Part shown: positions 45,338-54,671 of the stretch, one piece after another
Position numbering within the stretch: the stretch's first letter is position 1
Layout: every line of letters starts with the position of its first letter
Origin: Sphingopyxis sp. 2PD
GTDB lineage: Bacteria > Pseudomonadota > Alphaproteobacteria > Sphingomonadales > Sphingomonadaceae
Length of the DNA stretch: 64,000 bases
Assembly (NCBI RefSeq): GCF_005503695.1
Contig: NZ_SCMU01000002.1
Location: forward strand, 248,001 to 312,000
Direction: 5' to 3'
Notes under the pieces: model-generated
The model's database searches: none
Told to the model about the DNA's origin: nothing
Seen by the model: the letters and a program-made list of their open reading frames with translations, nothing else
Made by a program: the position numbers and the translations under genes

Positions 45338-46027
45338 TCAAAATCCCTGCCAATCGATCACTTCATCCAGTCCCACGCGCGGCACCGGCCACTGGTTCAC
45401 CGCGGCGCTTTCGTCGGCATAGCCGATCGCGAGGCCGGTGAACAAAATCTGGTCGTCGCCGAGCGCCAGCGTCTGCCGCACGGTTTGGCCATACATCGCC
45501 CAGCATTCCTGCGGGCAACTGGCGAGGCCATGCTCCACGAGCAGCAGCATCACCGATTGCAGCCACATCCCCATGTCCGACCATTGCGGCGGCCCCATGA
45601 TGCGCGAACAGTGGAGGAAAAGCATCACCGGTGCGCCGAAACCCCGGTAATTCTCCACGAACTGAGCGAGGCGCCCCGCCTTGTCCTCGCGCGGGATGCC
45701 GAGCGACGCGTAAAGCGCTTCGCCGACGCCGAAGCGCCGCACTTCCCACGGATCGGTCAGGCCTCTGGGATAAATGTCATATTCGGGCTGGTAGCCTTCG
45801 CGTCCCATCGCCAGTCGCGCGGCCACCGCGTCCTTGACCGCCGCCCACGGTTCCCCGGTCAGTACCGTCGCCTGCCACGGCTGGAGATTGCCGCCCGACG
45901 GCGCGCGCTGCGCCGCGCCGAAAATCTCGCGGAGCAGTGCGGGATCGACGGGCTGGTCGGTGAATTTGCGCACCGAGCGCCGCTGGTGCAGCGCGGCGGT
46001 CACGGACATCGGATCAGTCGCTGGCAT
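45338..46027 (-). CDS. Nitroreductase family FMN oxidoreductase
   Basis: The 229-residue protein has the nitroreductase pattern: ALHQRRSVRKFTDQPVD, RAPSGGNLQPWQATVL, VMLLLVEHGLASCPQECWA and GLAIGYADESAAVNQW. These FMN enzymes reduce nitro groups, quinones or enones with NAD(P)H. GAGAGGA before the ATG supports the start, which overlaps the RDD gene by 14 bp. Its place at the end of the MoxR/DUF58 operon is not functionally explained. Confidence 0.9.
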   Translation of the reverse strand: MPATDPMSVTAALHQRRSVRKFTDQPVDPALLREIFGAAQRAPSGGNLQPWQATVLTGEPWAAVKDAVAARLAMGREGYQPEYDIYPRGLTDPWEVRRFGVGEALYASLGIPREDKAGRLAQFVENYRGFGAPVMLFLHCSRIMGPPQWSDMGMWLQSVMLLLVEHGLASCPQECWAMYGQTVRQTLALGDDQILFTGLAIGYADESAAVNQWPVPRVGLDEVIDWQGF

Positions 46028-46889
46028 ATTTATCCTCTCGCCGTTTGCCGAACAGCAATTTGCGTTCGAGCCGGGCTTTCAGTTGGCGGTAATAGCTGAG
46101 CAGGAAGACGTCATCCTCTTCGGCGATCGCGCGGCCGATCTTGGCGCGGATCGTGTCGGCGACCTCGCGCATCGCGCGCGCGTCCTTGCTGCGCAGCACG
46201 CGTTCGAGCTCCTGCAACTCGAAAATGCCATAGACCGAAAGCTCGGCTTCGCTGAATAGCATCGCGTCGCCCGCGGCATCGGTGGCGATGTCGGCGTCGA
46301 GCTTCACCCGCTGCGCCATCACCACCCAGGTTCCGGCGATCAGGTCGCCCATCCGCATCCGGTCGCGGTTGAATAGCAGGAACAGGCTGAGCGTCAGCGA
46401 CCACAGCACCCCCGCCAGCATCGTCCACCCCGACACCGCATCCTCCGCCGCGCCGACGCCGACCATCATCAGCGGCAGGAACAGCTCAAGCTCGCGGATC
46501 AGGTTGCGCGCGACCACCGTATCGGCGGTCAGGCGGCCGCCGTCGCGCGCAACGACGCGAATGCCCATCAGCCGTTTGCCCGGCGTTGCGGCGCGCGATC
46601 CGAGCTCGAAGCCGACGAACCAGAAGGTACGCAGCACAAAGGCGCCGAGCATCCAGACGACGATCGTGATGTCCGATTGCGACGCAAAGCCGATCCACAG
46701 CATGACCAGCGAAAAGAGGAACAGCGCCAGCACGATCAGGATGAGGTCGACCAGCAACGCGCCGAACCGCAGCCCCGAACTCGCGATCTTGAGCTCGAGG
46801 TCGACCCCCTCGGGGGTGATGAACTGGCGGACTTTCTTTGCCCGCGCCGCGCGCGATTTGGCGTTGGCCTGTGCGGCGGTGGCGTTCAC
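46014..46889 (-). CDS. RDD family membrane protein
   Basis: The 291-residue protein has the RDD domain: FGALLVDLILIVLALFLFSL with its Arg-Asp relatives, GSRAATPGKRLMGIRVVARDGGRL (the GKRxxGLRV motif), and RDRMRMGDLIAGTWVV. Three hydrophobic segments precede a charged cytoplasmic tail of about 100 residues. A GTG start overlaps the SpoIIM stop (GTGA). RDD proteins are proposed transport or regulatory membrane proteins; here it belongs to the MoxR operon. Confidence 0.9.
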   Translation of the reverse strand: MNATAAQANAKSRAARAKKVRQFITPEGVDLELKIASSGLRFGALLVDLILIVLALFLFSLVMLWIGFASQSDITIVVWMLGAFVLRTFWFVGFELGSRAATPGKRLMGIRVVARDGGRLTADTVVARNLIRELELFLPLMMVGVGAAEDAVSGWTMLAGVLWSLTLSLFLLFNRDRMRMGDLIAGTWVVMAQRVKLDADIATDAAGDAMLFSEAELSVYGIFELQELERVLRSKDARAMREVADTIRAKIGRAIAEEDDVFLLSYYRQLKARLERKLLFGKRREDKYASD

Positions 46890-47923
46890 GTCACATCCTC
46901 GCGGCGCGGGAGGTAATAATAGCCGATCCAGAACAACAGCATCAGCGTGCCGATACCATAGCGCAGCATCGTGTCGGTGATCAGCTGGCGCCCGAACCCT
47001 TCGAGCAGCCCGGCCATGAACAGCATCAATATGACCCCGATCATCACCTTGCCCGCGGTCCGCCCGGCGTGCGAGGCCGCCTGCAACCGGCTGCGCGCGC
47101 CGGGAAACACCACCGCGGCGCCGATGCGCAGCCCGGCGGCACCCGACAGCGCCGCGGCGAACAATTCGGTGGTGCCGTGGATGAACAGCCAGCCGCCGAA
47201 ATCGAACCCCAGCCCCTTGCCGGTAAACACCGCCATCATCGCGCCGAGACCGATGCCCTGATAATATTCGAGCATCATCGTCGGGACGCCAAAGGCGAAG
47301 CCGAGCGCAAAGGACAGGATCGACACGCGGCTGTTGTGGGTGAACAAATATGTCGCAAAGACGTGAAGCCCGCTTTCGCCCTCGCCCGCCGCCTTGCCAT
47401 GGCCCAGCGTCGATTGCAGAAATTCCTTGGTCGCGCGCGGGTCGCGCCCGCCCGCCATGTCTTCGCCGACGAAATTATAATACCATTCGGGGTTGCTCGC
47501 GACGAGCGAGTAGCTGGTGATCGCGCCGAGCAGGATGATCAGCGAAATGATGATCGTCTCTTTCCACACCGACCGCACCGCCGCGGGCCAGTCGTAGAGG
47601 AAAAAACGGCGGATGCGGCTCCAGCGCGTCTCGCGCACGCCATAGACGAGGAAATAGCCGCGGATCGACAGCGCCTCTAGATGGTCGAGCAGCGCCTTGT
47701 CGAGGCTCGTCGCGCGCGCGATCGACAGCGATGACAGGGTGGCGCGATAGAGCAGGGGCAGCTGCAACAGCTCGTCGCTGGTCAGCGCCTTGGCACCCTT
47801 TTTCTCCAGCTTGGTGAGCAGCAGGTCGAATGCGATCCAGTCGGCCTCGCGCTCGGCGCGAAAGCGGCTGGCCGAAAAGCTGGGGGCGTCGAGCGCGCGG
47901 GCGGGGGGCGCCGCGGGGATCAC
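46886..47923 (-). CDS. SpoIIM family membrane protein
   Basis: The 345-residue protein resembles sporulation stage II protein M. After a 110-residue soluble part it has about six hydrophobic segments, including ETIIISLIILLGAITSYSL and GVPTMMLEYYQGIGLGAMMA, with the family pattern FLFTHNSRVSILSFALGFAF and WLFIHGTTELFAAALSGAAG. Alphaproteobacteria do not form spores; the family is often linked to MoxR/DUF58/RDD genes. A GTG start overlaps the DUF58 stop by 4 bp. Confidence 0.9.
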   Translation of the reverse strand: MIPAAPPARALDAPSFSASRFRAEREADWIAFDLLLTKLEKKGAKALTSDELLQLPLLYRATLSSLSIARATSLDKALLDHLEALSIRGYFLVYGVRETRWSRIRRFFLYDWPAAVRSVWKETIIISLIILLGAITSYSLVASNPEWYYNFVGEDMAGGRDPRATKEFLQSTLGHGKAAGEGESGLHVFATYLFTHNSRVSILSFALGFAFGVPTMMLEYYQGIGLGAMMAVFTGKGLGFDFGGWLFIHGTTELFAAALSGAAGLRIGAAVVFPGARSRLQAASHAGRTAGKVMIGVILMLFMAGLLEGFGRQLITDTMLRYGIGTLMLLFWIGYYYLPRREDVT

Positions 47924-49236
47924 AGCGTGCCCGCCCGCTTGATGCCCAGATAGGCCTCGATCGCGCTCGCCCCCATCGCGTCGGCGGGGACTTCGAGCAC
48001 GTCGGCGCCCAGCCGCTGCAGCCGCGCGATCACCAGCAGGCGGTCGCGCAGCATCGCTGCGGCGACGTTCGACCGCGTGACATCGGCGCCGGTTTCGGGG
48101 CGGCGGCGTTCCTCGCCCTCGACCTCCTCGTCGCGGATGACGACGAACAGCAGCCGGTGCTTCTTGACCAGCCGCCCGGCGGCCCGGATCATCAGGTCGG
48201 CGCTCGTCGCATCGGTGAATTCGGTGAACAGGATAATCAGCGAGCGGCGGTTGAGCTGCGCGCCGAGCGTGGTCAGCGCGAGGGTAAAATTGCTCTCGAC
48301 ATGGGCATAATCGATCAGGCTCGCGGCGCGCTGCAACGCCGGGAAATCCTGCGTGTGCATATAGGCGGGGGTCAGCGCCTGCGGCTTGGCCGCGAAGGAG
48401 AACAGGCTGATCCGGTCGTTCAATTTGAGCCCGACATAGGCCAGCAGCAGCGCCGCCGACACCGCGCGGTCGACGCGCGGCATGCCGCCGACGGGTTCGG
48501 CCATCGTCCGCCCGCCGTCGATCGCCAGCACGACGCGGTTGTCGCGCTCGACGCGATATTCCTTGGCGAGCAATTTGACGTGGCGCGCCGACGCGTTCCA
48601 GTCGATCGCGCGCCGATCCATCCCCGGCTGATATTCGGCGAGCGCTTCATATTCGCTTCCCTCGCCGCGCAGGCGTTGCTGGCGAAGGCCGAACCAGCTG
48701 TTGCGTTGGAACAGGCGGCTGCCTTCATCGGTCACCGCGCGCAGGCTGGGGACGACGCCGATCATGCCGTCGATCGCAAATTTGCGCTGTTTCCAGACCA
48801 GCCCCAGCGGCCCCGCCCAGCGGATCCACAGCGCCTCGATCGCCGCCTGCCCGCGCCGCGACGCGGTGAGCGGCAGGGTGCGGGTCAGCGCTTCGCCGTC
48901 GCTCGTCCGGCGCATGTCGCTCGCGAGCCGTCCACCCTCGACAAACCGCTCGTCGAGCGCGAGCGCCAGTTCGGCGCGCGGCGGCACCGCGCGCCCGCGC
49001 GCGGCGAGCGTCAGGTTGAACGGATCGCCGACCCCGACCTGATGCGGAAAACGCGCATCGAGGCTGAGGTGGCGCGGACTGGCACCCGCGACCGTGTCGA
49101 GGATCAGGCATGCCAGAACCACCCCGATCCACCCGGGCGCTACCAGCCACAGCTCTGGCCGCACGAGCCCCAGCGCGAGCGCCATCGGCGCGCCGAGCAG
49201 CAGCAGGTAGATTGCGCGACGGGTGGGGTAGATCAT
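47920..49236 (-). CDS. DUF58 domain protein (VWA-like, MoxR partner)
   Basis: The 438-residue protein has two N-terminal membrane helices (AIYLLLLGAPMALALGL and PGWIGVVLACLILDTVAG), a beta-rich ectodomain, and the DUF58 signature LAEYQPGMDRRAIDWNASAR followed by a von Willebrand A-like fold. The MIDAS position reads AIDGGRTM instead of a classical DxSxS, as is common in DUF58. These proteins pair with MoxR AAA+ ATPases. The start at MIYPTRRAIY excludes a repeat-derived extension. A palindromic element separates it from moxR. Confidence 0.93.
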   Translation of the reverse strand: MIYPTRRAIYLLLLGAPMALALGLVRPELWLVAPGWIGVVLACLILDTVAGASPRHLSLDARFPHQVGVGDPFNLTLAARGRAVPPRAELALALDERFVEGGRLASDMRRTSDGEALTRTLPLTASRRGQAAIEALWIRWAGPLGLVWKQRKFAIDGMIGVVPSLRAVTDEGSRLFQRNSWFGLRQQRLRGEGSEYEALAEYQPGMDRRAIDWNASARHVKLLAKEYRVERDNRVVLAIDGGRTMAEPVGGMPRVDRAVSAALLLAYVGLKLNDRISLFSFAAKPQALTPAYMHTQDFPALQRAASLIDYAHVESNFTLALTTLGAQLNRRSLIILFTEFTDATSADLMIRAAGRLVKKHRLLFVVIRDEEVEGEERRRPETGADVTRSNVAAAMLRDRLLVIARLQRLGADVLEVPADAMGASAIEAYLGIKRAGTL

Positions 49237-49244
49237 GCGAGACC

Positions 49245-49380
49245 ATCCTCCCTGTGGCGAAGCCATGGGGAGGTGGCAGCCCGAAGGGCTGACGGAGGGG
49301 CCGTGACACTACCGTTGCCGCCCCTCCACCATTCGCTTCGCGAACGGTCCCCCTCCCCATCGCTGCGCGACAGGGAGGAT
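49245..49380. repeat. About 138-bp palindromic element, copy 3
   Basis: The ends are ATCCTCCCTGTGGCGAAGCC and CGCTGCGCGACAGGGAGGAT. The internal GGGGAGGTGG...CCCCTCCACC pairing matches copies 1 (6759-6897) and 2 (34337-34474). It lies between moxR and the DUF58 gene, inside an operon where all other junctions overlap. Confidence 0.87.
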
Positions 49381-49396
49381 TGTTTGCAAATCCCCA

Positions 49397-50362
49397 TCAC
49401 CGCGGCACTTCCTCACGTTCGAGCAGCGCCGCGACGACCTGTTCGACGCTCCGCCCCTCGATCTCGGCCGCCGCCGACAGGATGACGCGGTGGCGCAGCA
49501 CGCCCGATGCCAGTTGCTGCACATCGTCGGGGATCACATAATCGCGTCCGTCGAGCGCCGCTGCGGCGCAGGCCGCGCGCGCCAGCAGCGTCGCGGCGCG
49601 CGGGCTGGCGCCGCATTCCAGGTCGGCGCTCTCGCGCGTCGCGCGGATCAGGCGGACGATATAATCGACGATTTCGTCGGCCAGCCGGACGGTGGCGATG
49701 GTGTCGATCGCCGCCGCGATCGTCTTGGCATTGGCGACCTCGGTCACCCCGAAATCGGCGACGGCGGGGCTTTTGAAACGCCCGCCATGGTCGGCGACGA
49801 TACGGCGCTCCTCGTCGGCGGCGGGATAATCGACCACCAGCTTGAACAGGAAACGGTCGAGCTGGGCCTCGGGCAGCGGATAGACGCCCTGTTGTTCGAT
49901 CGGGTTCTGCGTCGCGAGCACGGTGAAGCGCGGGCTCATGACATGCGGCTCGCCGTTGATCGTCACGCGGCGTTCCTGCATCGCTTCGAGCAGCGCGGCC
50001 TGCGTCTTGGGCGGGGTGCGGTTGATTTCGTCGGCGAGCAGCAGCTCGGTAAAGATCGGTCCCTTGGTCAGCGTGAAACTCGACGTCTGGAAGTTGAACA
50101 GGTTCGAGCCCAAAATGTCACCGGGCATCAAATCGGGGGTGAACTGGATGCGCCCGAAATCGAGCCCGGTGGCGCGCGCAAAGGCTTGGGCGAGCAACGT
50201 CTTGGCGGTCCCCGGCGGGCCTTCGAGCAGCACATGCCCGCCCGCGAGCAGCGCGATGGTGACCATGCGGGTCAGCGGTCCCTGCCCGAACACGACCTTG
50301 GCGACTTCGCCTTGGATCGCGGCGCCGAGCGCCTGAACGCTTTCGATGGGATTAGCTGTCAC
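49397..50362 (-). CDS. MoxR family AAA+ ATPase
   Basis: The 321-residue ATPase has Walker [16 protein letters not shown], Walker [23 protein letters not shown], sensor 1 [12 protein letters not shown], and arginine finger LPEAQLDRF. MoxR proteins act as chaperone-like motors, typically with a VWA-domain partner, here the DUF58 protein. The GTG start overlaps the DUF4350 gene end by 11 bp. Confidence 0.95.
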   Translation of the reverse strand: MTANPIESVQALGAAIQGEVAKVVFGQGPLTRMVTIALLAGGHVLLEGPPGTAKTLLAQAFARATGLDFGRIQFTPDLMPGDILGSNLFNFQTSSFTLTKGPIFTELLLADEINRTPPKTQAALLEAMQERRVTINGEPHVMSPRFTVLATQNPIEQQGVYPLPEAQLDRFLFKLVVDYPAADEERRIVADHGGRFKSPAVADFGVTEVANAKTIAAAIDTIATVRLADEIVDYIVRLIRATRESADLECGASPRAATLLARAACAAAALDGRDYVIPDDVQQLASGVLRHRVILSAAAEIEGRSVEQVVAALLEREEVPR

Positions 50363-51587
50363 GCAGTAGATCCTTCCTGATGTCGTGCAGCGCCTGCGCG
50401 TCTGCCAGAAATTCATGAGTGTTGCGCGCGAGCGGCAATCGCCGGGCGAGCGCCGAAAACAGCTCGCCGCCGCCGCGCAGATGCTTGTCGATCCAGCGGT
50501 CGGTCGCAGCGTCGTCGAGCCCGGCGGGGGCGTGCAGTCGCCGCGCGATCGCGCTGCGCTGGCTGCGGACATAGGCATCGGCGCCGTCGAGCTCGCGCCG
50601 CGCCTGCTTGATCAAATCGGCGCTGTTGGCGATCAATGCCGCCTTCGACACCGCGATGGCGCGCGCCGGTTTCAGCGCCGGGCCGAACCGCATCCACGCC
50701 TGCCACAGCGCGAGCAGCCCCGCCGCGATCAGGCACAGGGTGATGCCGATAAATGGCGGCACGAACGCAAAGCGCAGCAGCGAGCGCTGGCTGCCGAACC
50801 CGTTCAGCGTCAGGTCGAACGCGATCCCGTCGGCGTCGGCATCCTCCGCCACCGCGTCGATCAGCATCGCCGCGGCGCGAGCGCGATCGCGGTTCGCAAA
50901 GGCCAGGTTGTTGACGAAATCGGGGTCGGACAGGATGTAGATTTCGTCGTGGGTGCGCTTGGCGAGCAGCGCGCCGCCGTGCGGAAAGCCGATCATCGTC
51001 GCGAAGTCGCCGGAGGTCATGACCTGCGCTCGCAGTCCGCTGAGCGGCAGCGCGACGTTGCGCCCGCCGACGAAGCCGGTCGCGGTGGCGCCGCGCGCGT
51101 GCGGCTCGCTGACGATCTTGTCGATCGCGCCGATCGTCGGCGGTAGCAATTTGGGCGACGGGGCGCTGGGAAAGCCTTGGCCCGACCAGCCCGCCTTGTC
51201 CGGATGCCGCCCCGTCTGCCATTTCGGCAGCACGATGAGCACCGGCCCGCCGCGGTTCCCCTTGATCACCCGCGCCAGATCGTCGGGCTTGGTCTGGTGG
51301 GAGGGGGTCAGCACCAGCAGCTCGCGCCATTCATCCTCATATTGCGGCGCCTCTTCGCTGCGGCGCAGATCGACCATCGCGTCGCTGCGTTCGAGCAGGT
51401 CGACGATCCCGGCATAGCCCGGCGCTGCTTTCGACAGCGCATGGCCGCCGCCGTCGTTGCCGCTGCTGAGCTGCGGGCCGAGCGCGATCAGCGCCCACAG
51501 CGCGATGAACGCGATCACGCCGATGACCACGACCCCCGCGATCAGCCGCGGGTTGAACCCGCCGTCGCTCGCCGCCCCGCCGCTCAT
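50352..51587 (-). CDS. DUF4350 domain membrane protein
   Basis: This 411-residue protein has an N-terminal membrane helix ([22 protein letters not shown]), an extracytoplasmic DUF4350 domain that starts with [20 protein letters not shown], and a second helix near residue 280 ([20 protein letters not shown]) followed by a cytoplasmic helical tail. The ATG overlaps the DUF4129 stop (ATGA). The domain resembles a GATase-like fold, but no catalytic residues can be named. Function is unknown. Confidence 0.85.
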   Translation of the reverse strand: MSGGAASDGGFNPRLIAGVVVIGVIAFIALWALIALGPQLSSGNDGGGHALSKAAPGYAGIVDLLERSDAMVDLRRSEEAPQYEDEWRELLVLTPSHQTKPDDLARVIKGNRGGPVLIVLPKWQTGRHPDKAGWSGQGFPSAPSPKLLPPTIGAIDKIVSEPHARGATATGFVGGRNVALPLSGLRAQVMTSGDFATMIGFPHGGALLAKRTHDEIYILSDPDFVNNLAFANRDRARAAAMLIDAVAEDADADGIAFDLTLNGFGSQRSLLRFAFVPPFIGITLCLIAAGLLALWQAWMRFGPALKPARAIAVSKAALIANSADLIKQARRELDGADAYVRSQRSAIARRLHAPAGLDDAATDRWIDKHLRGGGELFSALARRLPLARNTHEFLADAQALHDIRKDLLRDS

Positions 51588-52288
51588 GCCCGCGCCCAAT
51601 TCTTCGGCACCGTCAGTTCGGCATAGGCGCTACGGCACTGTTGCCACGCATCCGCGTCGATCGATCGTCCACCGAACAGGCTGATCTCGACCGCGCGCGC
51701 GATGCGGCTGAAAGCGCCCTGCGCAACCACCGGCAGGTCGCGCGCCTCGGCAAGATCGCGCGAGGTCATCGCGGGTTTGACCAGCCCCGGACGACGGCCG
51801 TCGATATCCTCGACGCTGCGATAGAGCAGCAGGTGCACCGCCTCGGCAAAGCGCCCCTCGGCGGCCAGCGCATCGGCTTCGCTCAGCAGCGCGCGCGCGG
51901 CGCCCGCTTCGGCCAGCCCGATGTCGTCCGCCGTGTCATCGTCGCCGCCCGTGCGCCGGAACGGCAGATTGTCGACCCAGCGCGCAAAGGCGGGGACGAA
52001 ATGATAGAGCAGGAACAGCGCGAGCAGCGCGACGCCGACCCACAGCAGCGGCTTGGCGGCGGGCGCGCTCCACTGGAAAAAGCTGCCGATCATGTCGAAC
52101 AGCGATTTCAGCCATTCGGGGGTGGGTGGCGGTGGCGGTGGCGGCGGCGGGAACGCGGTCTGGATCTCGCCGCCCGCGATCGTCTGGCTATAGGCGGGAT
52201 CGACGAGTTCGGGATCGATCAACCACCCGCCACCGGCGCCCGGCGCTTCGGCGGCCGCTGACGCCTGGGCGATCCACAGCGACATCAT
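51584..52288 (-). CDS. DUF4129 domain membrane protein
   Basis: The 234-residue protein has a short N-terminal hydrophobic part, a run of nine prolines (FPPPPPPPPPTPEW) near residue 55, one membrane helix (PLLWVGVALLALFLLYHF), and a C-terminal cytoplasmic DUF4129 domain (EADALAAEGRFAEAVHLLLY, MTSRDLAEA, AVEISLFGGRSIDADAWQQC). It is the first gene of the MoxR operon. The polyproline run should need EF-P for smooth translation. ATG at 52288 is preferred to TTG at 52294. Confidence 0.85.
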   Translation of the reverse strand: MMSLWIAQASAAAEAPGAGGGWLIDPELVDPAYSQTIAGGEIQTAFPPPPPPPPPTPEWLKSLFDMIGSFFQWSAPAAKPLLWVGVALLALFLLYHFVPAFARWVDNLPFRRTGGDDDTADDIGLAEAGAARALLSEADALAAEGRFAEAVHLLLYRSVEDIDGRRPGLVKPAMTSRDLAEARDLPVVAQGAFSRIARAVEISLFGGRSIDADAWQQCRSAYAELTVPKNWARA

Positions 52289-52469
52289 GCCCAAAAGACT
52301 GTTCCGCCGTGCATTGTCATCGCGCCAAGGCGTAGCGCGAGGCGGCGCGCGAAGGCAAGAGATGCTTGCGTAGGCGACTGCCCCGTTATAGCGCGCTGCC
52401 GCAAGGGTCCGATGGTTGCGGGCGTAACCAGCCGCCAGAATGGGCGAGGCCGAACGGGAGGAATTTTAA

Positions 52470-54671
52470 GTGGACGCGGCGCAGGCAGTACATGAAAAAT
52501 TCCTCGCCGCGCTGGCGACCGGCCGTTTGCCGGGCCGCGCCGATGCCCCCGATCCCGCCGCGATCGGACTGTCGCGGGCCGACGCCACCGACATTTTCCT
52601 GTCGCAGCTGACCAGCCGCCAGATGGACCGCCTGTCGCGCCACCTGCAGGCGCGCGGCGAGGGGTTCTACACGATCGGATCGTCGGGGCATGAGGGCAAT
52701 GCCGCGGTCGCGGCGGCGCTGCGCGTCACCGACATGGCGTTTCTCCATTACCGCTCGAACGCCTTTCAGCTCCACCGCGCGCGCCAGCTGCCGGGCGGGA
52801 CCCCGACCTGGGACATGCTGCTGAGCTTTGCCGCGTCGAGCGAAGACCCGATTTCGGGCGGGCGGCACAAGGTGATCGGGTCGAAACCGCTCAATATCCC
52901 GCCGCAGACCTCGACGATCGCCTCGCACCTGCCCAAGGCCGTCGGCGCCGCCTTCTCGATCGGCATCGCGCGGCGGCTCGGCATGGACGGGCTGGCGCTC
53001 CCCGACGATGCGGTGGTGCTGACCAGCTTTGGCGACGCGTCGGCGAACCATTCGACCGCGCAGGGGGCATTCAACACCGCGGGCTGGGCGGCGTTTCAGG
53101 GCTCGCCAATGCCGCTGATCTTCCTCTGCGAAGACAATGGCATCGGCATTTCGACCCGCACGCCGACCGGCTGGATCGAGGCGCAGTTCCGTCACCGCGC
53201 CGGGCTGCACTATATCCAGTGCGACGGCAGCGACCTCGCCTCGGCCTATGCCGGGGCGTGCGAAGCCGCCGATTATGCGCGGCGGTATCGCAAGCCGGTG
53301 TTCCTCCACATGGCGACGGTGCGGCTCTACGGCCACGCCGGGTCGGACGTGCAGGGCGCCTATCTGCCCAAGGCGCTGATCGAGGCCGACGAGGCGCGCG
53401 ACCCGCTGCTCGCGGGCGCGGCATTGATGGCCGGGCAGGGGTGGATGACCCCCGCCGAGATCGCCGACGTCTATGAAGACATCGGCGCGACGCTGGCGCG
53501 GCAGGCCGAGGCGGCGATCCTGCGCCCCAAGATCACCACGCCCGCGCATGTGATGCAGAGCATCGTGCCGCCCAAGCGCGAGCTTGCCCGCGCGAACACG
53601 CCCTCGGACGAGGATCGTAAGGCGATGTTCGGCAGCGATGCAGGCGCGATGGACAAGCCGCAGCATATGGCGCGGCTCTTGAGCTGGGCGCTCGCCGACC
53701 TGATGCTCGCCCACCCGGAAATCGCCGTGATGGGCGAGGATGTCGGGCCAAAGGGCGGAGTCTATAATGTCACCGCGAAGCTCCACCAGCGCTTCGGCTC
53801 AGCGCGCGTGATCAACACCTTGCTCGACGAACAGGCGATCCTCGGGCTCGCGATCGGCATGGCGCACAACGGCTTTGTCCCGATGCCCGAGATCCAGTTC
53901 CTCGCTTATGTCCATAATGCCGAGGACCAGATCCGCGGCGAGGCGGCGACCTTGAGCTTCTTCTCGAACGGCCAGTACACCAACCCGATGGTCATCCGCA
54001 TCGCGGGGCTCGGCTACCAGAAGGGCTTCGGCGGCCATTTCCACAATGACAACAGCCTCGCGATCTTCCGCGACATTCCCGGCGTGATCCTCGCGGTCCC
54101 GTCGAACGGCCGCGACGCGGTCGCGATGCTGCGCGAATGCGTGCGGCTCGCGCGCGAGGAACAGCGCGTCGTCGTCTTTGTCGAACCGATCGCGCTCTAC
54201 ATGACTCGCGACCTCCACGAGGAGGGCGATGGCCTGTGGACGAGTGTTTATGAGGCGCCCGGCGCCGCCGCGCCGATCGCTTTCGGCGACGTCGGCGTCC
54301 ATGGCGACGGCAGCGACCTCGCGATCGTCACCTATGGCAACGGATATTATCTCTCGCGGCAAGCCGAAAAGCTGCTCGCCGCCGATGGCGTCAAGGCGCG
54401 CGTCATCGATCTGCGCTGGCTCGGTCCGGTCGACGAAGACAAGCTCGTCGCCGCGGTCGGCGATGCCAATCGCGTCCTGATCGTCGACGAATGCCGCATC
54501 ACCGGCTCGCAGAGCGAGGCGCTGATGGCGACCTTTGTTGAGCGCACGCCGGACAAGAAGCTCGCGCGGATCGCCGCCGACGACAGTTTCATTCCGCTCG
54601 GCAAGGCCGCAACGCTGACCCTGCCCAGCCGCGACAGCATCGTCGCGGCGGCGAAGGAGCTGCTCGCATGA
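52470..54671 (+). CDS. 2-Oxoacid dehydrogenase E1, fused alpha and beta subunits
   Basis: This 733-residue thiamine-diphosphate enzyme joins E1 alpha (residues 1 to about 370) and beta (about 395-733), as in branched-chain 2-oxoacid dehydrogenases. The alpha part has SSGHEGNAAVAAALR, a TPP-binding GDASANHSTAQG...CEDNGIGIST stretch, and the beta part has MGEDVGPKGGVYNVT, LLDEQAILGLAIGMA and EDQIRGEAATL. It should decarboxylate a 2-oxoacid and hand the acyl group to a lipoyl E2, but no E2 or E3 gene is here. GGGAGG 8 nt before the GTG sets the start. The next gene overlaps it by 4 bp. Confidence 0.93.
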   Translation: MDAAQAVHEKFLAALATGRLPGRADAPDPAAIGLSRADATDIFLSQLTSRQMDRLSRHLQARGEGFYTIGSSGHEGNAAVAAALRVTDMAFLHYRSNAFQLHRARQLPGGTPTWDMLLSFAASSEDPISGGRHKVIGSKPLNIPPQTSTIASHLPKAVGAAFSIGIARRLGMDGLALPDDAVVLTSFGDASANHSTAQGAFNTAGWAAFQGSPMPLIFLCEDNGIGISTRTPTGWIEAQFRHRAGLHYIQCDGSDLASAYAGACEAADYARRYRKPVFLHMATVRLYGHAGSDVQGAYLPKALIEADEARDPLLAGAALMAGQGWMTPAEIADVYEDIGATLARQAEAAILRPKITTPAHVMQSIVPPKRELARANTPSDEDRKAMFGSDAGAMDKPQHMARLLSWALADLMLAHPEIAVMGEDVGPKGGVYNVTAKLHQRFGSARVINTLLDEQAILGLAIGMAHNGFVPMPEIQFLAYVHNAEDQIRGEAATLSFFSNGQYTNPMVIRIAGLGYQKGFGGHFHNDNSLAIFRDIPGVILAVPSNGRDAVAMLRECVRLAREEQRVVVFVEPIALYMTRDLHEEGDGLWTSVYEAPGAAAPIAFGDVGVHGDGSDLAIVTYGNGYYLSRQAEKLLAADGVKARVIDLRWLGPVDEDKLVAAVGDANRVLIVDECRITGSQSEALMATFVERTPDKKLARIAADDSFIPLGKAATLTLPSRDSIVAAAKELLA

